A stretch of 11,319 bases of DNA from CAZSSM01 sp964609385 (GTDB lineage: Bacteria; Planctomycetota; Planctomycetia; Isosphaerales; Isosphaeraceae): assembly GCA_964609385.1 (NCBI GenBank), contig CAZSSM010000143.1:1-11319 (forward strand), given 5' to 3'. Shown here piece after piece: positions 1 through 6,724 of this stretch (position 1 is the stretch's first letter; each line of letters begins with the position of its first letter). The notes beneath the pieces are model-generated. The model did not search any database and was not told the origin of the DNA. It saw only the letters and a list, made by a program, of their open reading frames with translations. Both the position numbers and the translations under genes were made by a program.

Positions 1-48
1 CACACCGGTTTTCGAGACCGGCCCTTTCAACCACTCAGGCACCTCTCC
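1..48 (-). tRNA. tRNA-Ser(CGA), 5' part, cut by the window edge
   Basis: Read on the minus strand, the first 48 bases form the 5' half of a serine tRNA that decodes UCG. The acceptor strand GGAGAGG starts at 48, and the D-arm with GAGTGGTTGAAAGG follows. The anticodon stem CCGGT/ACCGG (plus 17-21 with 5-9) encloses the seven-base loop CTCGAAA (10-16), with anticodon CGA at 12-14. The sequence closely resembles E. coli tRNA-Ser(CGA) as I remember it. The long variable arm, T-arm and 3' acceptor strand lie outside the window. The gene is 31 bp downstream of the tadA stop on the same strand, with no terminator visible between them, so read-through from tadA is possible. Confidence 0.93.
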
Positions 49-79
49 GGGGTAAGGTTGTCGGACACCCGACGATCAC

Positions 80-613
80 TCAAGGGTTGGACGGCCAGGG
101 GGCGTCGTTCCGATGGGCGACCCGTCGTCGACCTTGGAAGAATCGAGACAGGATTTCTCCGCAAGGTTCGGCCAAGACGCCGGGAACAACCACGATCCGA
201 TGATTCAGTCGGGGGTCTTCGGTGATCCGATAGAGCGAGTGACATGCCCCGGCCTTGGGATCGGCGGCGCCGTAGACCACGCGGGCGATCCGGCTGAGCA
301 CCAGGGCCCCGGCACACATCGGGCACGGTTCGAGGGTCACGTAGAGGCAACACCCGTCGAACCGCCAGGTCCCGAGTCTCCGCCCGGCCTCCGTCAAGGC
401 GAGCCGCTCGGCGTGAGCCGTCGGGTCGTGGAGTGTCTCGCGGAGGTTGTAGGCCTCGGCCAGCACGAGATCCTCTCGGACCACGAGGGCTCCGACGGGC
501 ACTTCACCCCGCGAGGCGGCCTCTTCGGCCAGTTCAAGCGCTCGACGCATGTATCGCCGGTCGGTTTCCGTGGCCTCGACCGTTGCTTGGGACGAGGTCT
601 CGCTCGCTCTCAA
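80..613 (-). CDS. tadA: tRNA-specific adenosine deaminase TadA
   Basis: TadA deaminates adenosine 34 to inosine in the anticodon of tRNA-Arg(ACG), acting as a cytoplasmic zinc enzyme. The cytidine deaminase-fold signature is complete: the HAE motif in PTAHAERLAL supplies a zinc-binding His and the catalytic Glu, and PCPMCAGA about 30 residues later supplies two zinc-binding Cys. The upstream block GEVPVGALVV is also typical of the family. The start is uncertain. The frame is open to a TTG at 655 (191 aa), TTG at 613 gives 177 aa, and the first ATG at 550 gives 156 aa. I prefer 613 because homologues carry residues before the conserved YMRRALELA block, which starts one residue before the 550 ATG, and because AGGG sits 8 nt upstream of 613. 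Family members are usually 150-170 aa. A TTGAGT-17 nt-TAGGGT pair lies just upstream but is a weak promoter match. The gene is transcribed away from dsbD and towards the tRNA-Ser gene. Confidence 0.93.
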   Translation of the reverse strand: MRASETSSQATVEATETDRRYMRRALELAEEAASRGEVPVGALVVREDLVLAEAYNLRETLHDPTAHAERLALTEAGRRLGTWRFDGCCLYVTLEPCPMCAGALVLSRIARVVYGAADPKAGACHSLYRITEDPRLNHRIVVVPGVLAEPCGEILSRFFQGRRRVAHRNDAPWPSNP

Positions 614-655
614 GTAGATTACCCTAATCCAGTGTCGACACCCACTCAAGATCAA

Positions 656-895
656 CTCCGGGACGTAGCCGGACGCGCCGAGTCCTTTGGGACGTTCGGG
701 GGCGTCGGCTCGCCTGCGATTCAGTGTGGATGACGCCTCACCGATTCCGGTACACCGGTCGAGGCCCGGACGGCCGATCGGTTGCGGGGAATTCGGTCAC
801 CTCGCGCTCGAACGGGAATCGCCAGGGCATGCATCCCCCCTGCCCTCGACGAAGCCCCATCCTACCCGACGTGGACTCGCGGAGACCTAGTGAAT
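656..895. other. Intergenic spacer between divergent tadA and dsbD
   Basis: This spacer must hold the promoters of two divergent genes, but I see no convincing -35/-10 pair on either strand. A 10-bp perfect palindrome, GTGTCGACAC, lies just beside it at 632-641, inside the region upstream of the preferred tadA start. It could be an operator or chance. The dsbD reading frame stays open upstream to a TTG at 782, but that extension lacks a ribosome binding site and precedes a clear signal peptide, so I treat it as non-coding. Confidence 0.4.
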
Positions 896-3883
896 ATGCG
901 TGCGATTCTGCTCACCCCCCGGACTCCGAGACGAATCGGGCTCCGACTCACCTCGGCGTTCCTGCTCGGGGTTGGCCTGCTGTTTTCGGCCCTGAACGCT
1001 CCGGCCCAGTCGATTGAAGGCGACGAGCCGCAGCCGAGCCGACCGAGCACCAACCTGCGGTTCCAGCCTAAGATCGCGACTTGGAGCACCGAGATCGTGC
1101 CGGCCGAGGCTCAGCCCGGCCAGACGGTCACCTTCCGCGTCTCCGCTGAAATCGATCCCGGCTATCACCTTTACGAACTCGTCGAGGAGCAGCCCCAATC
1201 CGAAGGGCCGCGCTACACCGAATTCGATTTCTTCCAGACCGCCGGCCTGATCCCCCAAGGCGACTGGAGCCCCGATCGCGAGCCGATCCGCCAGAAGGAA
1301 CCGGCCTTCCCGACCGTCGACGCGGTCGTCTTCTTCGAGGATCAGGTCACCTGGTCGCTCCAACTTCAGGTGCCCGACGATGCGAAGGCGGGCGAGCGGA
1401 CGCTCAAGCTCCAGGCCGGCTACATGCTCTGCAACGACCAAGTCTGCACCCGGCCCGGCCAGTGGGTCTTGCCTGAGGCGAGATTGACCGTCCTCGAAGC
1501 CGATTCCGAACCCGACCAATCCGCCTCGGAGACCCGACCGACCGACGCGTCGAGCGAATCGGACTCCGACGAGGATGAGGCGGTCACGGATCCTTCAGAG
1601 CAGCCGGTAGCCTCCGAGTCGACCGTCGACGAGTCGGCTCCCGAAGCGCCGACGGCCGTCCAGCCTGAACCGGCCAAGCCCAACACCAACCCGCGGTTCA
1701 AACCCCGGCAGGTCCGTTGGTTCACGGCGATCACGCCGAGCCAGGCCAAGCCGGGCGACTTGGTCCGGTTCGACGTCCGCGCCGAGATCGATCCCGGCTA
1801 CCATCTCTATGCTTATGTCGAAGAGCAGCCCCAGACCGAGGGGCCCAAGTACACCGAGTTCGATCTCTACAACAACGGTGGCCTCGACGTCGTCCGCAAC
1901 TGGACCCCCGACGCTCCGCCGATCTCGCAGAAGGAACCGGTCTTCCCCTCCCTGGATTCGGTCTCCTTCCATGAGGATCAGGTGACCTGGAGCGTCTACC
2001 TGCAAGTCCCCGAAGGCGCGGATGCCGGCGATCGGACGATCCAGGTGCAGGCCGGCTATATGGTCTGTGATGACCAGACCTGCAGCCGGCCGGGCCAATG
2101 GGCCTTGGACCCGGTTCAATTGGCCGTCCTGTCGGACGACGCAAACGTCGTGACCCAGTCGGTCTCCCTGCCCGCCGACCCGTTGGGCAATCCCATTCCT
2201 GCCGAGGGTGGAGGTGATGAGACCATCGCCATCGCCGATTCGTCGGCATCGCGGGCATCGACCGGCGTTCGGAACCAAGCTCAGGAAGCGATCGATGCGG
2301 GCTTCCTGCCGTTTCTGTTCACCTGCGCCCTTGGCGGACTTGCGACGCTGCTGATGCCCTGCGTTTGGCCGATGATCCCGATCACGATCAACTTCTTCGT
2401 CAAACAGCAACAGAAGGCCGAAGAACAACGCAAGGCTTTCGAGGAAGCCCAGAAGCAAAAGAATGTCGGGCAGGATGAACTCGATGCCTATGCCAATGCA
2501 GCCGAGAAACCTAAGACAGGTTACAGCCCGTTGTTGCTGGCTTCGATCTACAGCCTCTCGATCATGGCCATCTTCACGACCTTCGGTTTGATCGCCGCGG
2601 CGGTCTTTGGGGAACGGACCGCACAACTGGTTGCGAACAACCCTTATGTGAATATTTTTATCGCCGTCATCTTTGTCCTGTTCGGCCTCTCGTTGCTGGG
2701 CGTCTTCGAGTTCCGCCTGCCGAGCTTCCTGCTCAACGCCTCGGCGAAAGGCGAGCAAGCCGGTGGCCTCATCAGCATTATATTCATGGCCCTGACCCTG
2801 ACGATCACCTCATTCACCTGCACCTTCCCGATCGTTGGTGGCCTGCTGGTGATCGCGGCCAAGGGTTCGTTCCTCTACCCGATCGTAGGGATGCTGGTCT
2901 TCTCCGGGGTGCTCGCGCTGCCGTTCTTCGCCTTCGCGATGGCGCCGAACATGGTCAAGGCCCTCCCCAAGGGCGGCGACTGGATGAACACGGTGAAGGT
3001 CGTTGGCGGCCTGATCGAGATCGGCGCCGCATTGAAGTTCATCAACGTCGCCGAGACGGCCTATGTCGATCCGAGCGAGGCGATCACCGACGCCCAGTTC
3101 ACCCTGTCGGCCTGGGTCATGCTGACGGTCGTCTGTGGTCTCTATGTCTTGGGGATGTTCCGCTACAAAGGCGACTCGGACTCGGTTCACATCGGCCCCG
3201 GTCGGCTGTTGGTCGGCAGCTTCTTGATGGTCCTGGCCCTCTACGTCTCGCCGGCCCTGTTCGGCAATCCGCCGGAGAGCTACCTCTACAAGCGGCTCGT
3301 CGTCGGACTGCTCCCGGCCGATGCGGGCGAACTGGAACATTCCTCGTTCGCAGGAGGAGGCGCCGGGCTGCTGGAGCGACCCGAGGGGCGTTCGACCGAA
3401 GCGACCTCGTCTGACCCGGCGATCGCCACCCGTCAACAGGACCTCTTTCACGGCGTCCTCTGGGACATGAGTTACGAAGAGGGTCAGGAGAAGGCCAAGG
3501 CCCAAAGCAAACCGATCCTGCTCGACTTCACCGGGGTCAACTGCGCCAACTGTCGGCAAATGGAGCAGGAGGTTTTCTCCAAGGCCGAGGTGATCGATCG
3601 CTTCGAGCAGTTCGTGACCGTCTCGCTCTACACCGACCGGGTGCCGATCGCCTCGATCACCCAGGCCGAGCGTGAGGCGTTGGCCGAGGCCAACTTCGAG
3701 CTAGAACTGGAACTGACCAACGACACGACCCAGCCGCTCTACGTGGCCGTCACCCCCGATGGCGAGTTCCTCAACGCTCGAGGCGGCTACATGCCGACCG
3801 ACGACTTCCTCGAGTTCCTCGACGAGTCGTTGGATCTCTTCGAGCAGAGCCAGACCGGCGATCGGGTCGCTCAGGCGAAGTGA
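896..3883 (+). CDS. dsbD: Thiol:disulfide interchange protein DsbD with duplicated N-terminal domain
   Basis: DsbD carries electrons from cytoplasmic thioredoxin across the inner membrane to periplasmic thiol proteins. The ATG at 896 gives 995 aa. GGAGA at 881-885 is the likely ribosome binding site, and a GTG at 890 is an alternative start. A signal peptide ends near residue 38 (NAPAQS). Two DsbD-alpha-like domains follow (about residues 55-200 and 266-412), each with a CX4C pair (C179/C184 and C391/C396), joined by an acidic Ser/Glu/Asp-rich linker. The membrane domain starts near 470 and has the two expected cysteines, in MPCVWPMIP (C489) and FTCTFPIVGG (C642), with a charged insertion at about 500-542. 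The C-terminal thioredoxin-like domain (about 850-980) has GVNCANCRQME (C883/C886) and a QP that may be the cis-Pro. E. coli DsbD is about 565 aa with one N-terminal domain. An intrinsic terminator follows 40 nt after the stop. All catalytic cysteines of the relay are present. Confidence 0.95.
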   Translation: MRAILLTPRTPRRIGLRLTSAFLLGVGLLFSALNAPAQSIEGDEPQPSRPSTNLRFQPKIATWSTEIVPAEAQPGQTVTFRVSAEIDPGYHLYELVEEQPQSEGPRYTEFDFFQTAGLIPQGDWSPDREPIRQKEPAFPTVDAVVFFEDQVTWSLQLQVPDDAKAGERTLKLQAGYMLCNDQVCTRPGQWVLPEARLTVLEADSEPDQSASETRPTDASSESDSDEDEAVTDPSEQPVASESTVDESAPEAPTAVQPEPAKPNTNPRFKPRQVRWFTAITPSQAKPGDLVRFDVRAEIDPGYHLYAYVEEQPQTEGPKYTEFDLYNNGGLDVVRNWTPDAPPISQKEPVFPSLDSVSFHEDQVTWSVYLQVPEGADAGDRTIQVQAGYMVCDDQTCSRPGQWALDPVQLAVLSDDANVVTQSVSLPADPLGNPIPAEGGGDETIAIADSSASRASTGVRNQAQEAIDAGFLPFLFTCALGGLATLLMPCVWPMIPITINFFVKQQQKAEEQRKAFEEAQKQKNVGQDELDAYANAAEKPKTGYSPLLLASIYSLSIMAIFTTFGLIAAAVFGERTAQLVANNPYVNIFIAVIFVLFGLSLLGVFEFRLPSFLLNASAKGEQAGGLISIIFMALTLTITSFTCTFPIVGGLLVIAAKGSFLYPIVGMLVFSGVLALPFFAFAMAPNMVKALPKGGDWMNTVKVVGGLIEIGAALKFINVAETAYVDPSEAITDAQFTLSAWVMLTVVCGLYVLGMFRYKGDSDSVHIGPGRLLVGSFLMVLALYVSPALFGNPPESYLYKRLVVGLLPADAGELEHSSFAGGGAGLLERPEGRSTEATSSDPAIATRQQDLFHGVLWDMSYEEGQEKAKAQSKPILLDFTGVNCANCRQMEQEVFSKAEVIDRFEQFVTVSLYTDRVPIASITQAEREALAEANFELELELTNDTTQPLYVAVTPDGEFLNARGGYMPTDDFLEFLDESLDLFEQSQTGDRVAQAK
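1058..1501 (+). repeat. Intragenic domain repeat, copy 1 (DsbD N-terminal domain)
   Basis: This is the first of two tandem copies of a roughly 147-residue DsbD-alpha-like domain within dsbD. Aligned by hand without gaps to copy 2 at 1691-2131, about 59% of residues are identical. Identity is nearly complete around AEIDPGYHLY, VEEQPQ, YTEFD, EDQVTW and the cysteine region GYM-C-D-Q-C-RPGQW. The copies are separated by a roughly 65-residue low-complexity acidic linker. Because the alignment needs no gaps, duplication of a whole domain is the simplest explanation. Confidence 0.9.
1691..2131 (+). repeat. Intragenic domain repeat, copy 2 (DsbD N-terminal domain)
   Basis: This is the second copy of the domain described at 1058-1501. 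It keeps both cysteines (MVCDDQTC) and the aromatic and proline positions, so neither copy looks degenerate. It is followed by about 60 residues of linker before the first membrane segment. Confidence 0.9.
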
Positions 3884-3923
3884 TCATGAGTTCGTGACAG
3901 CTTATCGACGGATACTCAGAGCG

Positions 3924-3965
3924 ACGCGGCCCCCAACCGATCATTGGTTGGGGGCCGCGTTTTTT
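3924..3965 (+). terminator. Rho-independent terminator of dsbD
   Basis: A perfect 15-bp GC-rich stem (ACGCGGCCCCCAACC at 3924-3938 pairing with 3946-3960) encloses a 7-nt loop. It is followed directly by a T tract (3960-3965). It begins 40 nt after the dsbD stop. The T tract lies only on the plus-strand exit side, so the element should stop dsbD transcription. It has no U tract for transcripts arriving from purM on the other strand. Confidence 0.93.
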
Positions 3966-3984
3966 GCTGTCGATACGATATGTT

Positions 3985-4002
3985 TTGATCGTCAGCGATC
4001 AA
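3985..4002. other. Small hairpin just after the purM stop
   Basis: TTGATCG and CGATCAA form a perfect 7-bp stem around a 4-nt loop, 4 nt beyond the purM stop codon on the minus strand. It is followed there by A residues rather than U, so it is not a standard intrinsic terminator. It might shape the 3' end of the purM mRNA, or it may be chance in a sequence rich in CGATCG-type words. Confidence 0.3.
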
Positions 4003-4006
4003 GTCA

Positions 4007-5092
4007 CTATTCGACCCAATTCACCGAGGATTGGTGATCGTCCGTTGCGGCTTCGACCACACGGCCGATCACCCAGGCGTCGATATGGGCCTCCTTGCGG
4101 ATGTAGCGGGCGATCGCTTCGGCATAGTAGTCCGAGACGATCAGGACCATCCCGAGCCCCATGTTGAAGACGCGGTCCATCTCGGCCGAGTCGATCGGAC
4201 CGAGTTCGCGGAGCCAAGGGAAAACCGGCGGGACGTCCCACGATCCTCGCTGGACCTCGGCCCGACAGCCCGGGGGCAGGACGCGCGGGAGGTTCTCGAC
4301 CAGGCCGCCGCCGGTGATGTGCGCGATCCCGTGCACCGTCTGCTTGACCCGATAGTGCCGGGCGACCGCCTTCAACGCCTTGGTATAGATACGCGTTGGC
4401 TCGAGGAGTTCGTCGGCCACGGTCCGCCCCAAGGCCTCGACGTGGTTTTCGGGACGCAACCCCGCGCGTTCCAGCACGACCTTACGGACCAGGCTGTACC
4501 CATTGGAATGCAGTCCCGAACTGGCCAGGCCAACCAACCGATCACCGGGCCGGACGTCGCGGCCGTCGATGATCCGCTTGCGCTCGACCACCCCGACGCA
4601 GAAACCGGCCAGGTCGTAGTGGTCCTCGGCGTAGAAGTCGGGCAGGATCGCCGTCTCGCCGCCCAGCAACGAGCACTCGGCCTCCAGACACCCCTGGCTG
4701 ACCCCCCGGACGATCGCCTCGGTCGTCGACGGGGCATCGCGCCCCATCGCGATGTAGTCGAGGAAGAACAGCGGCTCGGCGCCCGCGCAGAGACAATCGT
4801 TGACCGACATGGCCACCAGGTCGATCCCCACCGTCTCATGACGCCCTGTGGCGAAGGCCAACTTCAGCTTGGTGCCGACCCCATCGCATGCGGAGACCAG
4901 GACCGGGTCGTGATATTTGCGGGTTAGAAGCCGGATCTGATCATCGAGTCGGAAGAGGCCCGCGAAGCCGCCGGGCCACTCCATGACGCGCGGGGTGAAG
5001 GTCCGACGGAGCAAGCCGGGCAGGCGCCCCATCGTCTCGCGATATGTATCCAGGTCGACCCCAGAGCCTTTATAATGTAGTGGTTCGTCCAT
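4007..5092 (-). CDS. purM: Phosphoribosylformylglycinamidine cyclo-ligase (AIR synthetase)
   Basis: PurM uses ATP to close the ring of formylglycinamidine ribonucleotide, giving aminoimidazole ribonucleotide in cytoplasmic purine synthesis. The 361-aa product is close to the usual length of about 345 and carries the family blocks in order: YKGSGVDLD (7-15), DGVGTKLKLA (70-79), DLVAMSVNDC with AGAEPLFFLDY (91-113), GGETAILPDFY (144-154), GLHSNGYSLVRKV (193-205), AHITGGGLVENLPRVLP (257-273) and FNMGLGMVLIV (309-319). The ATG at 5092 places YKGSGVD close to the N-terminus, as is normal. No strong Shine-Dalgarno sequence precedes it. The gene converges on dsbD and diverges from the cytochrome gene, and no other purine gene is in view. 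The product seems intact and ordinary. Confidence 0.97.
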   Translation of the reverse strand: MDEPLHYKGSGVDLDTYRETMGRLPGLLRRTFTPRVMEWPGGFAGLFRLDDQIRLLTRKYHDPVLVSACDGVGTKLKLAFATGRHETVGIDLVAMSVNDCLCAGAEPLFFLDYIAMGRDAPSTTEAIVRGVSQGCLEAECSLLGGETAILPDFYAEDHYDLAGFCVGVVERKRIIDGRDVRPGDRLVGLASSGLHSNGYSLVRKVVLERAGLRPENHVEALGRTVADELLEPTRIYTKALKAVARHYRVKQTVHGIAHITGGGLVENLPRVLPPGCRAEVQRGSWDVPPVFPWLRELGPIDSAEMDRVFNMGLGMVLIVSDYYAEAIARYIRKEAHIDAWVIGRVVEAATDDHQSSVNWVE

Positions 5093-5177
5093 GGCTCGGT
5101 CGATCCAGCGGAAGAGGGTGCAGCGTCTGGTCCCTCGGGGGTCTCGGTGGCGGACTCAGCCCCCGTGTGACGACTCC

Positions 5178-5206
5178 TTGATTATGACCGTTCCACGCCG
5201 TATCCT
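5178..5206 (+). promoter_or_regulatory. Candidate sigma70-type promoter for the cytochrome gene
   Basis: TTGATT (5178-5183) and TATCCT (5201-5206) are separated by exactly 17 nt, and each matches four of six consensus bases. They lie in the divergent spacer between purM and the cytochrome gene. They would give a transcript start near 5213 and a leader of about 95 nt. This is read by eye only. Promoter rules for the presumed phylum are not well enough known to me to be more certain. Confidence 0.35.
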
Positions 5207-5226
5207 CAAAAGCCCGCTACAGTTTG

Positions 5227-5254
5227 GGAGGGGTCGGTCCGTCGCAACCCCTCC
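5227..5254 (+). other. Hairpin in the presumed leader of the cytochrome gene
   Basis: GGAGGGGT (5227-5234) and ACCCCTCC (5247-5254) can form a perfect 8-bp stem with a 12-nt loop. It would lie about 15 nt into the transcript from the candidate promoter and 40 nt upstream of the GAGGAG ribosome binding site. No U tract follows, so it is not an intrinsic terminator. A role in mRNA stability or regulation is speculative. Confidence 0.35.
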
Positions 5255-5307
5255 ACCCGCCGGTCTGTTCCCGCCCATTGTCCATCCCCGTTTGAGGAGT
5301 TCGTCCG

Positions 5308-5763
5308 ATGCGCAAGTGGATCCTGATGGCCATGACCATCCTGGGCCTCACCGCCCTCGTCGCCGCCACCCCGATCCAGGAGGATGAGGACGAGAAGCTC
5401 ACCTTCGATGAGCTGATGACCAAGGTCAGCAAGACCAACACCGGCATCCGCAAGATCTACCGGAGCCCGATCGTCTATAAGAAAGACTCCGGCAAGATCG
5501 TCGAGTCGGCCGAACTGTTGGTCAAGCTCGGTAAGATCGCCCGCAAAGAGACCAAGTACGCCGAGAAGCTGGAGAAGCCGGTCGAGGAATGGCAGAAGCT
5601 GATGGACGAGATGATCGCGAGCTGCGAGACCCTGGCCGAGGGCGTCAAGGACGGCCAATCGTATCGCGACATCCGGACCCTGCACCGCAACGTGACCCGG
5701 ACCTGCAGCAAGTGCCACTCGGTCTTCCGCGTCGATGACGACTTCGTCGCCGATCGCAACTAA
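5308..5763 (+). CDS. Exported c-type cytochrome, class II (c'/c556)-like
   Basis: The product is a 151-aa secreted protein with one heme c site near its C-terminus. An N-terminal signal peptide (MRKW, then a hydrophobic stretch to about residue 21) is followed by an acidic segment and long Lys/Glu-rich helices. The heme motif CSKCH is at 133-137, with RTCSKCHSVFR around it. A C-terminal CXXCH after a helical body is the pattern of the cytochrome c' / c556 four-helix bundle, whose usual mature length is about 125-130 aa. Met37 in the first helix is a possible sixth ligand, as in c556; this is inferred. The start is well supported: GAGGAG at 5294-5299, 8 nt before the ATG. The gene is monocistronic or leads into the lipoate ligase-like gene 187 bp downstream. 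Its redox partner is unknown. Assembly of its heme would need reduced CXXCH thiols, to which the nearby DsbD could contribute. Confidence 0.8.
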   Translation: MRKWILMAMTILGLTALVAATPIQEDEDEKLTFDELMTKVSKTNTGIRKIYRSPIVYKKDSGKIVESAELLVKLGKIARKETKYAEKLEKPVEEWQKLMDEMIASCETLAEGVKDGQSYRDIRTLHRNVTRTCSKCHSVFRVDDDFVADRN

Positions 5764-5950
5764 GGCCGACCGGTCTAGCCTCTCGAATCACTCGCCAAAC
5801 CGGCTTCCCCTTCGCTGCCGACTCCATCGGTCGGACTTCGGAACACGGAGGGGACGTTCGGTTCACCGATCGGATCCAGGCTCGTATGGCTTTTGAGATT
5901 CGTCGACTCCGCTCCCGTGCCCTTCTCGAGTCGTTGGAGGCGTCCCCTCG

Positions 5951-6724
5951 GTGAGCGGATCGGTCTCAGAGGGATCCTGGCCGCCGGTCACTCGGTGCTA
6001 TGAGGCCTGTGATCCAAACCAATTAGACTGGAACCTCGCCTTCGATGACGCCCTGTTGGAGCGGAGCGATCAGGACGACGGTCCCAGTGTGCTCCGACTC
6101 TGGGAGTTTCCCCGCTTGGCGGTTGTCTTGGGCGCATCGGGCCGTCGCGACTACGATGTGGATCTGGAAGCGTGTCGACGCGACGGGGTCCTCCTGGGCC
6201 GTCGAGGGAGCGGCGGTGGGACGGTCCTGCTCGGTCCAGGGGTGATTTGCCTCAGCGTGGTCCTGCCGATCGCTGGCGTCCCCGACGGTCGCGCCGTCGA
6301 CCGAGCCCAAATCGCTGTGCTCGCCCGCGTCGCTGAGTCCTTGTCTCGGGCCTTGGGAGATCCGGTCGAAGTCCATGGCTCGGGCGACCTGACCTTGAGC
6401 GATCGCAAGTTCGCCGGCAGCGCGCAACGCAGGCTCCGTCGATTCCTGCTGGTTCACGCATCGATCCTCTACGAGATCGATCTCGATCTGATCCCTCGGT
6501 ACCTTCGCGAGCCTCCTCGGCAGCCGTCGTATCGCCGATCACGAAGCCACGACGCGTTCCTGACCCGGATCCCCCTCCCGCGTTCCGAACTGATCACCGC
6601 GCTCAAGGCGGCCTGGATCGACCCGAACACACCGACAACATGGCCCGAACCTGAGTTAGAGGCCGCGACCCGACGTCGTATCGAGGACCGCTTCGGCCAG
6701 ACGCGCTGGATCGAGCGGTTCTGA
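5951..6724 (+). CDS. Lipoate-protein ligase A family protein (LplA/LipB/BPL fold)
   Basis: This 257-aa protein belongs to the biotin/lipoate ligase fold, which attaches lipoate or moves octanoate/lipoate groups to lipoyl domains. Family blocks seen are RRGSGGGTVLLGPGVICLS (84-102), matching the RRxxGGG substrate/nucleotide loop, then GSGDL (143-147) and DRKFAGSAQRR (151-161) with Lys153 as the probable catalytic lysine. The sequence also has the LLVHASILY strand. At the position where octanoyl/lipoyl transferases LipM and LipL carry a catalytic Cys, just before the DL motif, this protein has VHGSG and no Cys. It therefore looks more like a ligase than a transferase. The length suggests it lacks the full C-terminal accessory domain of E. 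coli LplA (338 aa). GTG is the start, with GGAGG at 5936-5940, 10 nt upstream. It precedes sucA/sucB on the same strand, and the E2 protein is a natural substrate. Exact activity is uncertain. Confidence 0.82.
   Translation: MSGSVSEGSWPPVTRCYEACDPNQLDWNLAFDDALLERSDQDDGPSVLRLWEFPRLAVVLGASGRRDYDVDLEACRRDGVLLGRRGSGGGTVLLGPGVICLSVVLPIAGVPDGRAVDRAQIAVLARVAESLSRALGDPVEVHGSGDLTLSDRKFAGSAQRRLRRFLLVHASILYEIDLDLIPRYLREPPRQPSYRRSRSHDAFLTRIPLPRSELITALKAAWIDPNTPTTWPEPELEAATRRRIEDRFGQTRWIERF

Noticed and set aside
782..895. Upstream extension of dsbD to a TTG at 782
   Set aside because: It would place 38 residues before a clear signal peptide, and the TTG has no ribosome binding site. GGAGA lies just before 890/896.
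1595..2758. Long open frame (387 codons) antisense to dsbD
   Set aside because: It lies wholly opposite a well-supported gene, and the product is Arg/Gly/Asp-rich with no recognisable motif. Such mirror frames are common in GC-rich DNA.
5071..5076. Perfect TATAAT on the plus strand
   Set aside because: It falls inside the start of purM coding sequence (codons for the YKGSG region), and no -35-like sequence lies at the right distance upstream.
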